A DNA stretch of 49,261 nt from Cytophagaceae bacterium (lineage in GTDB: Bacteria; Bacteroidota; Bacteroidia; Cytophagales; Flexibacteraceae). Under the pieces are notes generated by a model. It saw nothing but the letters and a program-made list of their open reading frames with translations. It made no database searches and was not told the origin of the DNA. The translations under genes were made by a program, and so were the position numbers. Positions 28,101-34,765 of the stretch are shown piece by piece. Position 1 is the first letter of the stretch; each line of letters opens with the position of its first letter. The stretch lies in contig JAIXQU010000175.1 in NCBI GenBank assembly GCA_027485575.1, positions 1 through 49,261 on the forward strand, given 5' to 3'.

Positions 28101-29312
28101 CAAAGGGATCCGGGACAAATATTCTATAATGAAACAGAAGGCACCAAAACAGTTAAACTGACTGTCCGGACGGAAGAAGATTGCCCAAATACCTACACAT
28201 TATCGTTTGTGATAGGCAGTAAACTGGCTGCCAACTATAGGATAGAAACGGGTTGCATTGGTACACCTTTCCGGTTTTCCGATAAATCTGATGTTGGGTT
28301 GGATTCAATAATTTCATGGAACTGGTCCATCGGTGGATTAAACTACAACATAAGAAATCCAATTGTTGAATTTGACCAAAAAGGGATTTATGATGTGAGA
28401 TTGGCCGTGACATCAAAAAGTGGTTGCTTTGATGAAATTATAAGGACTGATGATTTTCTGGTTCTGGATTCAGCGAAAGCAGACTTTACCATTTCCACAA
28501 CCACATTTGCTGAACCACCGTATAAAGTTACTTTCAGTCAGGTTCCTGAAGTAAATCCAAGCTATGATTATGTCTGGGACTTCGGAGATTCCACAAGCAG
28601 TACTTCCGGAAATCCGCCTCCCCATTTCTATGAAAAAGAAGGGACTTATTTGGTTCGTCTAACTGCCGTAAGAACGGGAACAATCTGTTCTACTGAGGTT
28701 GTTAAAGTAGTAAATGTTATTACCAATCCTCTTGAAGGATTAAAGCTTCGGAAGCTATTTGTGGGACAAGGGGTTGAAAAAACTTCAATTGCGGTAGAAG
28801 TAGAAAACCAAAGTAATGTTGCTTTAAGAAGTTTTGACATATCTGTTCAACTTGGGAATTTGGTAAACCTAAAGGAAACATGGTCTGGCATTTTATTTCC
28901 CGGGGCATTTACAACGTACAATTTTAAGTCGTCAATTTTATCCCAATGGTCTCAAAATGTGCCTTATATATGTGCAACGGTAAGCTTGCCAAATCCTGCT
29001 AAGGAAATAAGTCCAAATGACAACAACCAATGTCTCTCTACTGATTCCGTCCCGGCCATTATTTCACTTTTTCCCAATCCTGCGAAATCAGATTTAAATA
29101 TTGACCTGAATCTCCCAACTACCGATCCTTTTGAGTTAAAATTGGTCAATTCCATAGGCCAAAATATGATTGATTTTAAACTAGAACAGCCTCAACCTGG
29201 AGCTTTCAGGCAAAGATTTGATGTTTCCAGATTTCCACACGGCGTTTATAATTTAAGGTTTAGGTCTGGAAAAGTTGTTGAAAACAGAACCTTAATGGTT
29301 CAGAAAGAATAA
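22158..29312 (+). CDS. Giant PKD-domain surface protein with T9SS sorting domain
   Basis: A 2384-residue secreted protein. Signal peptide at residues 1-25 (ends SILSFGQ). Three related modules of about 400 residues start near 26, 775 and 1193. Each begins with a short Cys-containing segment and continues with repeats of the type GxxYGF...VRxNFGNS, which look like propeller blades. About four PKD domains lie at 429-772 and about seven at 1596-2190 (W-x-FGDG-type motifs). A CARDB-like domain follows at 2191-2295. The C-terminal T9SS type A sorting domain at 2298-2384 begins SLFPNPAKSDLNIDL. It is probably exported by T9SS and anchored at the cell surface as an adhesin or binding protein. An 18-T run at 24581-24598 encodes five Phe at 809-813, where modules 1 and 3 have a conserved WD-(Y/F)-C motif; this may be an error or a slippage site. 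Confidence 0.85.
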   Translation: MTLFIRKSCLGLLISICSSILSFGQNCTNFPVFFPDTVCQGQVVRGVNQGPENFTYEWDYCGGDLFRSGATSTQIPVTGLSGVQLYGFKMVQNAGKFYGFSVSNSTSALVRFNFDTNANSNPTPLNLGNPGGNLSTPSGIEIQKHNNIFYGFSVNRGANQIVRFTFIDGIDSPPISDMIPVPLLNNAYGIKLVKEGNTWYGFGISGGTPTSLVTLNFGNSLSSTPVVGAIPVPSASYLGMTIAEDCSGKYLFMGDNAGKIQKVNFGGSYGNSTPEIVSFNYTPTFSGNPGCMAAVQEGGRSLIVMLGGSVGGLGILNFGSSYKTNSPGVILSIAGIPGLAYGVSEVLYTNAKNPFFIFSGASGFIGKIAFPIVNCSFTSVPTGYNPPSISWTQPGKYFINYFVKDQNGNTIQGGDTVVVKSGTAQNAQVPFADFVADEQCPSAQTKFYPTVTPAGTYSYFWTFPIGGGSTLVNPSRNFPVQGNYPVTLRVRSSDGCGVNSITRLIKIFPNPSAAIVSDFTVPVQICTKDSVLFSDGSSPSNLAKRWKWNFGNGQIVFSKDAKAYYPFSFGNQPTQVSLVASDSSGCGTPVSKTVTPKPGADIIFSVSKICKGEITQFENSTPNPGAASFLWNFGNPSGGSGNTSTSGAPLVTYTYPDSGLYNVSLRGITTNGCTSLVSTPVRIYPIPKADFSFPSATFPNQPIPFLNSSSAMSQTITQNDWIFGEPASGVNNTSNLKNPTHTYASIGQYEVQLRISTNQSCTSSVSKQLPIYPPCPIVTYTKQASASGNFDTLNVNNQTQLVRETRIDFFFFFLALNPVLQSQQTGISPIQNANQIIPIKDNGKWIGFIPAPTASNATCFFKSNFGSTLNNDVQNFATGLGSLQNRFPNPAFIRFYQEDTVWYGIASNGDAKLWRIRFGASIDNNSPIVTEIPVPTGTFVTPSSAQIFKDKDTTYILVTNNNVNAATNNLVRLRFKNSILDTPSVSFLNHPVLQNSNGFVNASVIRNCDKWFALVLGKSQLYRLSFGNSLNNTPTVVSITSEVTAGLPSANAFDNLRGITLLQDLGKWYGLINTSTGNLIRIRFSNGVNQSIDNVSPLGNFGIVGTVGPMSFLQDGTEVFGLTINTQGTVYKIKFPNQCPASNPFVSQSIGGNATTTYGTSGKYYITITSETSYGATTQRVDSVLLGSQNLIKKCNNMPLNHPQELCFNNKYTASTGVSNLRDVKWDFCTGDFKLLPEVMGTPFLTNAAGAGGVQIVQQNNIYYAFVANPNGMTRIKIGEQPNLQPSAPVQLTLPGGGAAFGSLHDFKFFKEGNDWFALCIYLTGESVVRLNFGPDITKNDPSFTVISLPGFISKSRGIDLFEDGNNKYAIISNQTSGNLTILNFGSGYRNIPSPTSIDIPGAINIYKVSMIQDCNIWHAFLTDQSQDSIYQLTFTKGLENDPIIKTHRMIYAIGVQAIKDGNEFFLFATKTQTNVNNLFRFSFGNSLSNTPKLDSLGNFQSGTTSVSGLTRVFAFQIYKNTLSENLFFGLGFDNGNLYRIRFKNPCSAAKPVAEGDTVSLQSFGEDGKYYISSNGYDPFGNLVTGFDSVTVKNLVEALFTVPGNRCKGEPISFLDGSIPGTFTNITSWQWSFGDTSNLGDSSILQNPNYTFPIAGSYNVKLTVKEEGGCINEIIKNIAVADKPRPDFSFGNSTLICTNDSIQFTDLSQTTNDPIIFRNWEIKKDNISLFTTSRQNPKFLFTQTGSYSATLTIKGQSQCDSTISKTFQVGSIGPLVSFTNTKPCLNEAVTFTAQISGAAVDSLNWYIDNVNVTGLNSFNNTFTSTNSFTVLLVAHNGGCTNSFTKVINVNTRPSFAINTQAPLFCQGLPINFSTSLNSSENLTYKWNFGDGTSDTIRTPVKTFNASGSFSVSLKITTENGCDSKDSILFVAKRAPKAEFKFDKACKDEPVTFTNLSTANGIPNGITSYFWEFGNLIGQTSTQRDPGQIFYNETEGTKTVKLTVRTEEDCPNTYTLSFVIGSKLAANYRIETGCIGTPFRFSDKSDVGLDSIISWNWSIGGLNYNIRNPIVEFDQKGIYDVRLAVTSKSGCFDEIIRTDDFLVLDSAKADFTISTTTFAEPPYKVTFSQVPEVNPSYDYVWDFGDSTSSTSGNPPPHFYEKEGTYLVRLTAVRTGTICSTEVVKVVNVITNPLEGLKLRKLFVGQGVEKTSIAVEVENQSNVALRSFDISVQLGNLVNLKETWSGILFPGAFTTYNFKSSILSQWSQNVPYICATVSLPNPAKEISPNDNNQCLSTDSVPAIISLFPNPAKSDLNIDLNLPTTDPFELKLVNSIGQNMIDFKLEQPQPGAFRQRFDVSRFPHGVYNLRFRSGKVVENRTLMVQKE
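24581..24598 (+). repeat. 18-base poly-T tract inside the coding sequence
   Basis: Eighteen consecutive T bases interrupt the second propeller-like module of the PKD protein. The frame stays open across the tract. A change of one or two bases would shift the frame and remove two thirds of the protein, including the sorting domain. Confidence 0.95.
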
Positions 29313-29340
29313 ATCTAACTTTCTATTTTTTCCATATTCC

Positions 29341-29375
29341 AAAAACCCTCTTTTTTTACTGAAAAGAGGGTTTTT
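29341..29375 (+). terminator. Terminator of the PKD-repeat gene
   Basis: AAAAACCCTCTTTT at 29341-29354 pairs perfectly with AAAAGAGGGTTTTT at 29362-29375, seven-base loop, 29 bases after the stop. Confidence 0.85.
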
Positions 29376-29464
29376 GCTTTAATCAGATCCCATTTCGAAT
29401 ACGGAGCGGGGGTATAGAATGCCCGTTTTTTTTAACCTGGAATAATCATTAGGAAATTTAGTAA

Positions 29465-29674
29465 TCATCTACTGTCTTTCCTTCCGATTTTCCTGGAGTA
29501 ACCAGTCCCCGGGAAATTCAACATTTGTTTGTTTCCGGAATCAAAATTGCTCCCGCCACTCAGGATTCTGTTTATACGGTTCAAACAGATGATTTAACAA
29601 TTTTAAAAACAAATGATGTTGTTAATACCAAGAGAAAAGATAAACCCAGATTGGTTATTAGGAGTTCGTTATGA
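29465..29674 (+). other. Open, start-less stretch in decayed DNA
   Basis: Between stop codons at 29462 and 29672 one frame stays open for 69 codons and reads like normal protein (for example SDFPGVTSPREIQHLFVSG). It has no start codon, and I do not recognise the family. It may be the upstream part of the same dead gene as the sorting-domain remnant at 29820. The surrounding 29376-29819 holds no intact gene. Confidence 0.35.
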
Positions 29675-29696
29675 AAGGCTAAAAAGCAAAAAATCA

Positions 29697-29749
29697 TCAC
29701 CTTTTATTCTAAATTCATAGCAGCGCTACTGATAAACAAGAAAAGGTGA
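29697..29749. repeat. Inverted repeat enclosing a palindrome
   Basis: TCACCTTTT at 29697-29705 is the exact reverse complement of AAAAGGTGA at 29741-29749. Inside lies the near-palindrome AGCAGCGCTACT at 29719-29730. The nested symmetry resembles a small mobile-element end or a structured RNA hairpin. No gene overlaps it. Confidence 0.5.
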
Positions 29750-29786
29750 CGAAGTTTCTGATTTGAAGCAGTTTAGCATAAGAATA

Positions 29787-29806
29787 CCTGCCTGTCGGCA
29801 GACAGG
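29787..29806. repeat. GC-rich palindromic element
   Basis: CCTGCCTGTCGGCAGACAGG is an imperfect palindrome (one mismatch, one G-T pair) in otherwise AT-rich intergenic DNA. Similar CCTGCC...GGCAGG words are dispersed repeats in many Bacteroidota genomes, so a REP-like element is plausible. Confidence 0.5.
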
Positions 29807-29819
29807 GAATTCCTAATGA

Positions 29820-30026
29820 CTATTCTGGGATAAAGAATCTGGGCTGTTCCCAAATCCAGGGACGGGATATTTCACCGTCAATATAAAAGCAGAAAATGCC
29901 GGCGTTGCTTCCTTAAAAGTAATTGGCTCAAAGGGCAAATCTGAAGAATTATCAAAAATAAGCCTGCTTTCAGGAGATTCTTTCATCCCTTTAAATATCA
30001 ATGGAAAGCAATCTGGTTTACTTTGA
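29820..30026 (+). pseudogene. Remnant of a T9SS type A sorting domain
   Basis: A start-less frame of 68 codons, closed by TGA at 30024. It reads LFPNPGTGYFTVNIKAENAG at its core, then SLKVIGSKGK and SFIPLNINGKQSGLL. This follows the sorting-domain pattern (FPNP-G-x-F-x-V, a strand with V-x-x-x-GK, then the hydrophobic ending PLNI...GLL). An in-frame TGA at 29817 and the palindromic repeat precede it, and no matching body of a secreted protein lies upstream. It is therefore probably the tail of a broken surface-protein gene. It could also be a fragment copied by recombination from a paralogue. Confidence 0.65.
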
Positions 30027-30062
30027 ATTGAATGAAAAAGTCTTTCAGTCAAGGATTGTAAA

Positions 30063-30107
30063 AAACCAAAAGGCCAGCTTGGTTTCATTAAACTGGCTTT
30101 TTGGTTT
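30063..30107 (-). terminator. Hairpin terminator downstream of the macro-domain gene
   Basis: AAACCAAAAGGCCAG at 30063-30077 pairs with CTGGCTTTTTGGTTT at 30093-30107 around a 15-base loop. Because the arms are A-rich and T-rich it could act in both directions. It lies 10 bases past the macro-domain stop. Confidence 0.7.
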
Positions 30108-30117
30108 AAAACAGAAA

Positions 30118-30609
30118 TTAAAACTCATCTGCTTTCTCTCCTTTTCTATAATTGCTGTAGACAAAAATATCTGCACCGCAATCCGCCAAATGTTGTTCAA
30201 TCAAAGGCTTTACTTCTGACCACTCTAACCCTCCAACTCCAGTTCCAAGTTTTGGAATTGCAATTGATCTTAATTGTTCTGATGTAATAATCTTTCTAAG
30301 TTCCTTAAGAGAATGACTAACATTTGAAATGGTTGCTTTACCTTGATGACCGGAATGTTTTTGGCCTTCCGGAGCAAATTGTGTTAATAAGTTAACTATC
30401 CTTCTACCCCCAACCCCTGACCAAACCCAGGCTGTTCCAGGTTCTGGATTATTTAAATGACAATAATGTTTAAAATCCTTTGCCATAGAAGGCCATTCTT
30501 CTCTTAAACTTAATGCAAGTCCATTTTCAAAATGGTCAAACGGGGCCACTCCTTGAGCTATGGCCTCAGCTTTTGTAAACAAAATATCGCCTGTAACTTC
30601 CTTGATCAT
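30118..30609 (-). CDS. Stand-alone macro-domain protein
   Basis: A 163-residue protein made of one macro domain. MIKEVTGDILFTKAEAIAQGV at the start is the family's strand 1 and first loop; the second ligand loop is IPKLGTGVGGLEWSEVKPLI. The arrangement resembles the DarG/TARG1 (OARD1) subgroup, which removes ADP-ribose from DNA bases or from acidic residues. No DarT-like toxin is encoded next to it, so it is probably a solitary ADP-ribose hydrolase or binder. It ends at a strong hairpin. Family is firm; substrate is unknown. Confidence 0.85.
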   Translation of the reverse strand: MIKEVTGDILFTKAEAIAQGVAPFDHFENGLALSLREEWPSMAKDFKHYCHLNNPEPGTAWVWSGVGGRRIVNLLTQFAPEGQKHSGHQGKATISNVSHSLKELRKIITSEQLRSIAIPKLGTGVGGLEWSEVKPLIEQHLADCGADIFVYSNYRKGEKADEF

Positions 30610-30714
30610 AATTTTCTATTGATTTAAAATCAAATAAATGAATAGAATGATTGGGTTAAACTGAGGTTAAATCGGAAAAACGCTGATAAAAATCAGAAAA
30701 AAACCAAAAAAAAA

Positions 30715-30733
30715 GTCAGGCCCAGGGCCTGAC
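30715..30733 (-). terminator. Terminator of the 65-residue gene
   Basis: GTCAGGCCC and GGGCCTGAC are perfect nine-base arms around one central base. On the minus strand they are followed by eight T. It is located 27 bases after the stop at 30760. Confidence 0.85.
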
Positions 30734-30759
30734 TTCTATTCTTGGTTTATATAATCGAT

Positions 30760-30957
30760 TTAAAATTTATTTAAAATAGTTGTCCAGGTAAATGTCATCC
30801 CAGCCAACCACAAGAAAGCAAAAGCATTAATGTCCAACCCGTCTTCAAGTAATGCCTTAAAAGGTCTTTTCGTACCATAAAAAACATATCTAACACAAAC
30901 GCCTGGATAAGCAAAAACTGAGAGCAGTGCGTTTTCTATCGTATTGCCGTTGTTCAT
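30760..30957 (-). CDS. Small membrane protein of unknown function
   Basis: A 65-residue open frame without a recognised family. The C-terminal third (INAFAFLWLAGMTFTWTTIL) is a probable transmembrane helix. The first half contains ENALLSVFAYPGVCVRYVFYG and a basic KRPFKALLEDG stretch, so the protein could have a short amphipathic N-terminal part. It is supported as a real gene by its own Bacteroidota promoter 35 bases upstream and a strong terminator directly downstream. It sits alone between the macro-domain gene and gpmI. Confidence 0.6.
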   Translation of the reverse strand: MNNGNTIENALLSVFAYPGVCVRYVFYGTKRPFKALLEDGLDINAFAFLWLAGMTFTWTTILNKF

Positions 30958-30991
30958 AATATTACTGTAAATTCTACATTGTAATGTTATG

Positions 30992-31020
30992 CAAATATAT
31001 GAAGATTTTTTCTATGTCAA
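30992..31020 (-). promoter_or_regulatory. Promoter of the 65-residue gene
   Basis: On the minus strand TTG (31018-31020) and a perfect -7 box TATATTTG (30992-30999) are spaced by 18 bases. Transcription would start near 30985, roughly 28 bases before the ATG. Confidence 0.55.
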
Positions 31021-31071
31021 TATTTTTGTTGAATTGTCCTGTGTTTAGCAAGATATTCCCCATGAAACATT

Positions 31072-32595
31072 TCAAAAAAGCGATTTACCAGTCATTTCAA
31101 TGGGTATTTGAATACCCAGATAATGCAATATTGTAGGCGCTAAATCACCTAATTTTCCATTTTTCACCTCGTTCCCAGAAGTAAGTTCAAAGCCATCTGC
31201 TGCAAAAATACATGGAACCAAAGCCGTTGAGTGGGCAGTGTTAGGAGTTCCGTCAGGGTTTATCATATAGTCCGCATTTCCATGATCTGCTATTACAAGA
31301 ACCCCGTATCCACTTTTTCGTGCGGTATCAAGAATTTTCCCAAGGCAAGCATCGACAGTTTCGCAGGCTTTAACCACAGCCTCAAAATTGCCCGTATGTC
31401 CAACCATATCGGGATTTGCAAAATTTAAGCATACAAATGAAGCTTCTGCCTTGTTCAACTCAGGGACAATTGCATTAACTATCTCGTTGGCAGCCATTTC
31501 TGGTTGCAAATCATAAGTTGCCACTTTAGGTGAAGGACATAGCATCCTTTTTTCTCCTGCAAACGGCTCTTCTCGCCCTCCGTTAAAAAAGAAAGTAACA
31601 TGGGGATACTTTTCAGTCTCCGCAATTCTAATTTGAGAAAGGCCTGCTTTTGAAATCGTCTCACCCAACGTATTTGACAAATTATCCTTTTCATATAAAA
31701 CACCTACATTTTGATATGATTCGTCATATCGGGTAAAGGTTATGTAGTTAATATTCAAAGGTTTCATGCCAAATTCAGAAATTTCCTTTTGCGTTAAAAC
31801 TTCGGTAATCTGCCTACCTCTATCCGTTCTGAAATTAAAATTAATCACTACATCACCTTCTTCTATCCTACCCCTTTCTTCAAAATTTTCTAAAATCAAT
31901 GGCAATATGAACTCATCAGTCACTCCATTTTCATAGGAATCTTCGATGCCTTCTTCAAAACTTTTGACTGCTTTCCCTTTTCCATGAACCAGACAATCAT
32001 ATGCCAATTTAACCCTCTCCCACCGTTTATCTCTATCCATCGCATAATATCGGCCAATAACAGAAACAACTTTGCCGGTAGTTTGATTGGTATGAGATAT
32101 TAAACCTGAAATAAATTCCTTTCCCGATTTTGGGTCTGTATCCCGGCCATCGGTAAAGGCATGAATGAATAAATCCTGCCAATCATTTTCTTTTGCCCAG
32201 GTGCATAGTGCTTTTACATGGTTAATGTGTGCATGCACACCACCATCGGAAACCAGGCCCATCAAATGGATTTTTTTCTTGTTCTGTTTGGCATACTCAA
32301 GAGCCTGATTCAAAACAGGTTGCTTTGCAAGACCACCATTTTCCGCTTCAAGATTTATTTTTACCAAATCCTGATAAACCACCCTGCCTGCCCCAATATT
32401 CATATGTCCTACTTCTGAATTTCCCATTTGACCTTCTGGTAAACCAACCGCTAAACCTGAGGCCTCCAGTTTAGAATGTAAACAGGTGGCCATCAATTTG
32501 TCAAAAACCGGGGTTTTGGCCTTCTCAATTGCTGAAACAGAACTATTGGTTGCTATTCCCCAACCATCTAAGATTACTAATATTATTTTTTTCAT
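31072..32595 (-). CDS. gpmI: 2,3-bisphosphoglycerate-independent phosphoglycerate mutase
   Basis: A 507-residue Mn-dependent enzyme that interconverts 3- and 2-phosphoglycerate in glycolysis and gluconeogenesis. The alkaline-phosphatase-type metal site is visible: Asp10 in VILDGWG, nucleophile Ser60 with His64 in GNSEVGHMNIGAG, and ADHGNAD plus TAHSTALVP near the C-terminus. The inserted transferase domain has HAFTDGRDTDPKSG and NFNFRTDRGRQIT. Length is typical. It is divergent from the DUF4783 gene with only 19 bases between the annotated starts. Confidence 0.97.
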   Translation of the reverse strand: MKKIILVILDGWGIATNSSVSAIEKAKTPVFDKLMATCLHSKLEASGLAVGLPEGQMGNSEVGHMNIGAGRVVYQDLVKINLEAENGGLAKQPVLNQALEYAKQNKKKIHLMGLVSDGGVHAHINHVKALCTWAKENDWQDLFIHAFTDGRDTDPKSGKEFISGLISHTNQTTGKVVSVIGRYYAMDRDKRWERVKLAYDCLVHGKGKAVKSFEEGIEDSYENGVTDEFILPLILENFEERGRIEEGDVVINFNFRTDRGRQITEVLTQKEISEFGMKPLNINYITFTRYDESYQNVGVLYEKDNLSNTLGETISKAGLSQIRIAETEKYPHVTFFFNGGREEPFAGEKRMLCPSPKVATYDLQPEMAANEIVNAIVPELNKAEASFVCLNFANPDMVGHTGNFEAVVKACETVDACLGKILDTARKSGYGVLVIADHGNADYMINPDGTPNTAHSTALVPCIFAADGFELTSGNEVKNGKLGDLAPTILHYLGIQIPIEMTGKSLF

Positions 32596-32614
32596 ATTTT
32601 TTTGAAGAAAGAAA

Positions 32615-33037
32615 ATGGTTTTCTTATTTTTCGAATCTATTTGTAAGATAGTGAAATTAAAATCTATTCTATTCCTATTCTATTTTGGTTCAATGCTTGG
32701 TTTCAGCCAAGGCAATGGCATTCTTGAACGAACAAAACTGAGTCTAAAACTAGGCAATTCTCAAAAATTAAGCCAATTAATGGGTGAAAAAATCCAACTT
32801 GGTTTTGAAGGTGAGGCCAAAATGGTTTCTCAAAAAGAAGCAGAATCGAAGCTATCAGAATTTTTTAAAAGCAATGCTCCTTCAGAACTAAATCAACTAT
32901 TTCAAGGACAATCAAAGGACGGAAAACAATATTTAATCTGCAAACTGAAAACGGCTGGGGGAGATTTCAGAATTTCAATCTATTGGCAGGAAGGTACTAA
33001 TAGTCAGATTGTTTCCATGGATTTCAGCAAAGAATAG
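32615..33037 (+). CDS. DUF4783 family secreted protein
   Basis: Up to 140 residues. A signal peptide (LKSILFLFYFGSMLGFSQG) precedes a compact domain: LGNSQKLSQLMGEKIQLGFE, then SQKEAESKLSEFFKSNAPSE, then YLICKLKTAGGDFRISIYWQ. This is the NTF2-like pattern of DUF4783, a Bacteroidota family of unknown function. A GTG at 32651 would give a cleaner 128-residue form with a standard signal peptide and may be the true start. The mature protein probably lies in the periplasm. The neighbours gpmI and ahcY give no functional hint. Confidence 0.75.
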   Translation: MVFLFFESICKIVKLKSILFLFYFGSMLGFSQGNGILERTKLSLKLGNSQKLSQLMGEKIQLGFEGEAKMVSQKEAESKLSEFFKSNAPSELNQLFQGQSKDGKQYLICKLKTAGGDFRISIYWQEGTNSQIVSMDFSKE

Positions 33038-33113
33038 TTTCTTTGATAAAGCTTTTACGTAGGATTATTCTCAAAAAAAAGTCCTTAACTTTCAAAAAAA
33101 ATTAGGCTTGTAT

Positions 33114-33145
33114 TTTGAGTTAACGTAAGATTTTATTTAATTTTG
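33114..33145 (+). promoter_or_regulatory. Promoter of ahcY
   Basis: TTTG at 33114-33117 and a perfect -7 box TAATTTTG at 33138-33145 are 20 bases apart, a textbook Bacteroidota promoter. Transcription should start near 33152. The TTG at 33143 lies inside the -7 box and cannot be the translation start of this transcript. Confidence 0.75.
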
Positions 33146-33166
33146 CGAAAAAATTTAGCAACCTAC

Positions 33167-34474
33167 ATGGTAGAAACATTTGTAAAGTATAAAGTCAAAG
33201 ATATGTCTTTGGCTGCTTGGGGAAGAAGAGAGATCACCTTGGCTGAGGCAGAAATGCCGGGTCTAATGGCTTTAAGAAAAGAATATGGTCCAACACAACC
33301 TTTAAAAGGTGCTCGTGTTGCCGGCTGTCTTCACATGACTATTCAAACTGCAGTATTGATCGAAACATTGGTTGCTCTTGGAGCCGAGGTTACATGGTCG
33401 TCATGCAACATATTTTCAACTCAGGACCATGCCGCTGCTGCAATTGCTGCCGCAGGTATTTCTGTATATGCCTGGAAAGGGCAAAATGCAGAAGAATTTG
33501 ACTGGTGTATTGAGCAAACATTATTTTTTGGCGACGATCGCCAGCCATTGAATATGATTCTTGATGATGGTGGTGACCTTACCAATATGGTTTTGGATAA
33601 TTATCCAGAGTTGGTTCACAACATCAAAGGTCTTTCTGAGGAAACTACAACCGGAGTTTTAAGACTTTATGAAAGAATGAAAAATGGCACTTTGCCAATG
33701 CCTGCCATCAATGTCAATGATTCTGTAACCAAGTCAAAGTTTGATAACTTATATGGCTGCAAAGAGTCTTGCGTAGATGCTATCAGACGAGCAACCGATG
33801 TAATGATTGCTGGAAAAGTAGCAGTTGTTGCAGGGTTTGGTGATGTTGGAAAAGGTTCTGCACGTTCTTTGGCTTCTGCTGGTGCAAGAGTAATCATTAC
33901 AGAAATTGACCCGATTTGTGCTCTTCAAGCTGCAATGGAAGGTTATCAGGTTATGAAAATGGACAATGCAGCAAAAATTGCAGACATTTTCGTTACTGCA
34001 ACTGGAAACAAAAATATTATAGTTGACCGTCATTTTCAATCAATGAAAGACAAAGCCATTGTTTGCAATATCGGTCACTTTGATACTGAAATCGATATGG
34101 CTTGGTTAAATGGAACACATGGTGGTTCTAAAGTTGAAATTAAACCACAGGTTGATATGTACACTATTGATGGTAGAAATATCATTGTGTTGGCAGAAGG
34201 CCGATTGGTAAATCTTGGTTGTGCGATGGGTCACCCATCTTTTGTAATGTCAAATTCATTCACCAACCAAACCTTGGCCCAACTTGAATTATGGACCAAT
34301 ACAGGTTCATACGAAAATAAAGTTTATGTTTTACCTAAGCATTTGGATGAAAAGGTAGCGGCTTTACATCTTGAAAAGGTAGGGGCAGAACTTGAAATTC
34401 TTTCGAATGACCAAGCTGATTACATTGGAGTAAATACTGCAGGACCTTTCAAAGCAGATCATTACAGATATTAA
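33167..34474 (+). CDS. ahcY: Adenosylhomocysteinase
   Basis: A 435-residue NAD-dependent enzyme that splits S-adenosylhomocysteine into adenosine and homocysteine, relieving product inhibition of methyltransferases. Visible blocks are [18 protein letters not shown], the [15 protein letters not shown] region, the Rossmann motif [10 protein letters not shown] at residues 223-232, and the C-terminal dimer arm ending in [10 protein letters not shown]. The C-terminal Lys and Tyr are cofactor contacts in the family. The frame extends to a TTG at 33143, but promoter position favours this ATG, about 15 bases after the predicted transcription start. Confidence 0.97.
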   Translation: MVETFVKYKVKDMSLAAWGRREITLAEAEMPGLMALRKEYGPTQPLKGARVAGCLHMTIQTAVLIETLVALGAEVTWSSCNIFSTQDHAAAAIAAAGISVYAWKGQNAEEFDWCIEQTLFFGDDRQPLNMILDDGGDLTNMVLDNYPELVHNIKGLSEETTTGVLRLYERMKNGTLPMPAINVNDSVTKSKFDNLYGCKESCVDAIRRATDVMIAGKVAVVAGFGDVGKGSARSLASAGARVIITEIDPICALQAAMEGYQVMKMDNAAKIADIFVTATGNKNIIVDRHFQSMKDKAIVCNIGHFDTEIDMAWLNGTHGGSKVEIKPQVDMYTIDGRNIIVLAEGRLVNLGCAMGHPSFVMSNSFTNQTLAQLELWTNTGSYENKVYVLPKHLDEKVAALHLEKVGAELEILSNDQADYIGVNTAGPFKADHYRY

Positions 34475-34509
34475 AATTTTGTATTAGTTAGTAAATTAGG
34501 TTTTCTATT

Positions 34510-34540
34510 AAAAGGCCTCAACTACGTTGGGGCTTTTTTT
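34510..34540 (+). terminator. Terminator of ahcY
   Basis: AAAAGGCCTCAAC pairs with GTTGGGGCTTTT (G-U pairs included) around a three-base loop, ending in seven T, 35 bases after the stop. Confidence 0.85.
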
Positions 34541-34584
34541 ATGCCAAAATTGAAAACCTATTTTTATAATTATCCTTTGGTATG

Positions 34585-34621
34585 AAATGGCAAAATCACA
34601 AAACAAGATGCCATTTTTTTT
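34585..34621 (+). terminator. Second terminator-like hairpin
   Basis: AAATGGCA at 34585-34592 pairs with TGCCATTT at 34609-34616 across 16 bases and is followed by a T run to 34621. It may back up the ahcY terminator or end a short RNA from 34541 on. No gene is visible in 34541-34765. Confidence 0.45.
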
Positions 34622-34765
34622 GTTGTTTACTGAAACGGGAATTCCAGGTTTAAAAAAAAAATAATGCGACTCTGTTTTTTCTAAGTTATTTTGCTTATTA
34701 TTAGGCAGGATTCTTCCTTGTTTTATTTGGGGCAATGTTCACTATACAGTTAAATTTTTAAAAAT

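Noticed and set aside
30001-30219. Small plus-strand open frame across the sorting-domain remnant and the macro gene
   Set aside because: It crosses a strong bidirectional terminator and runs antisense into the macro-domain gene; the sorting-domain remnant is in another frame.
34508-34735. Possible minus-strand gene of 75 codons downstream of ahcY
   Set aside because: It covers two terminator hairpins, is Lys/Phe/Asn-rich without a domain, and has no promoter-like box.
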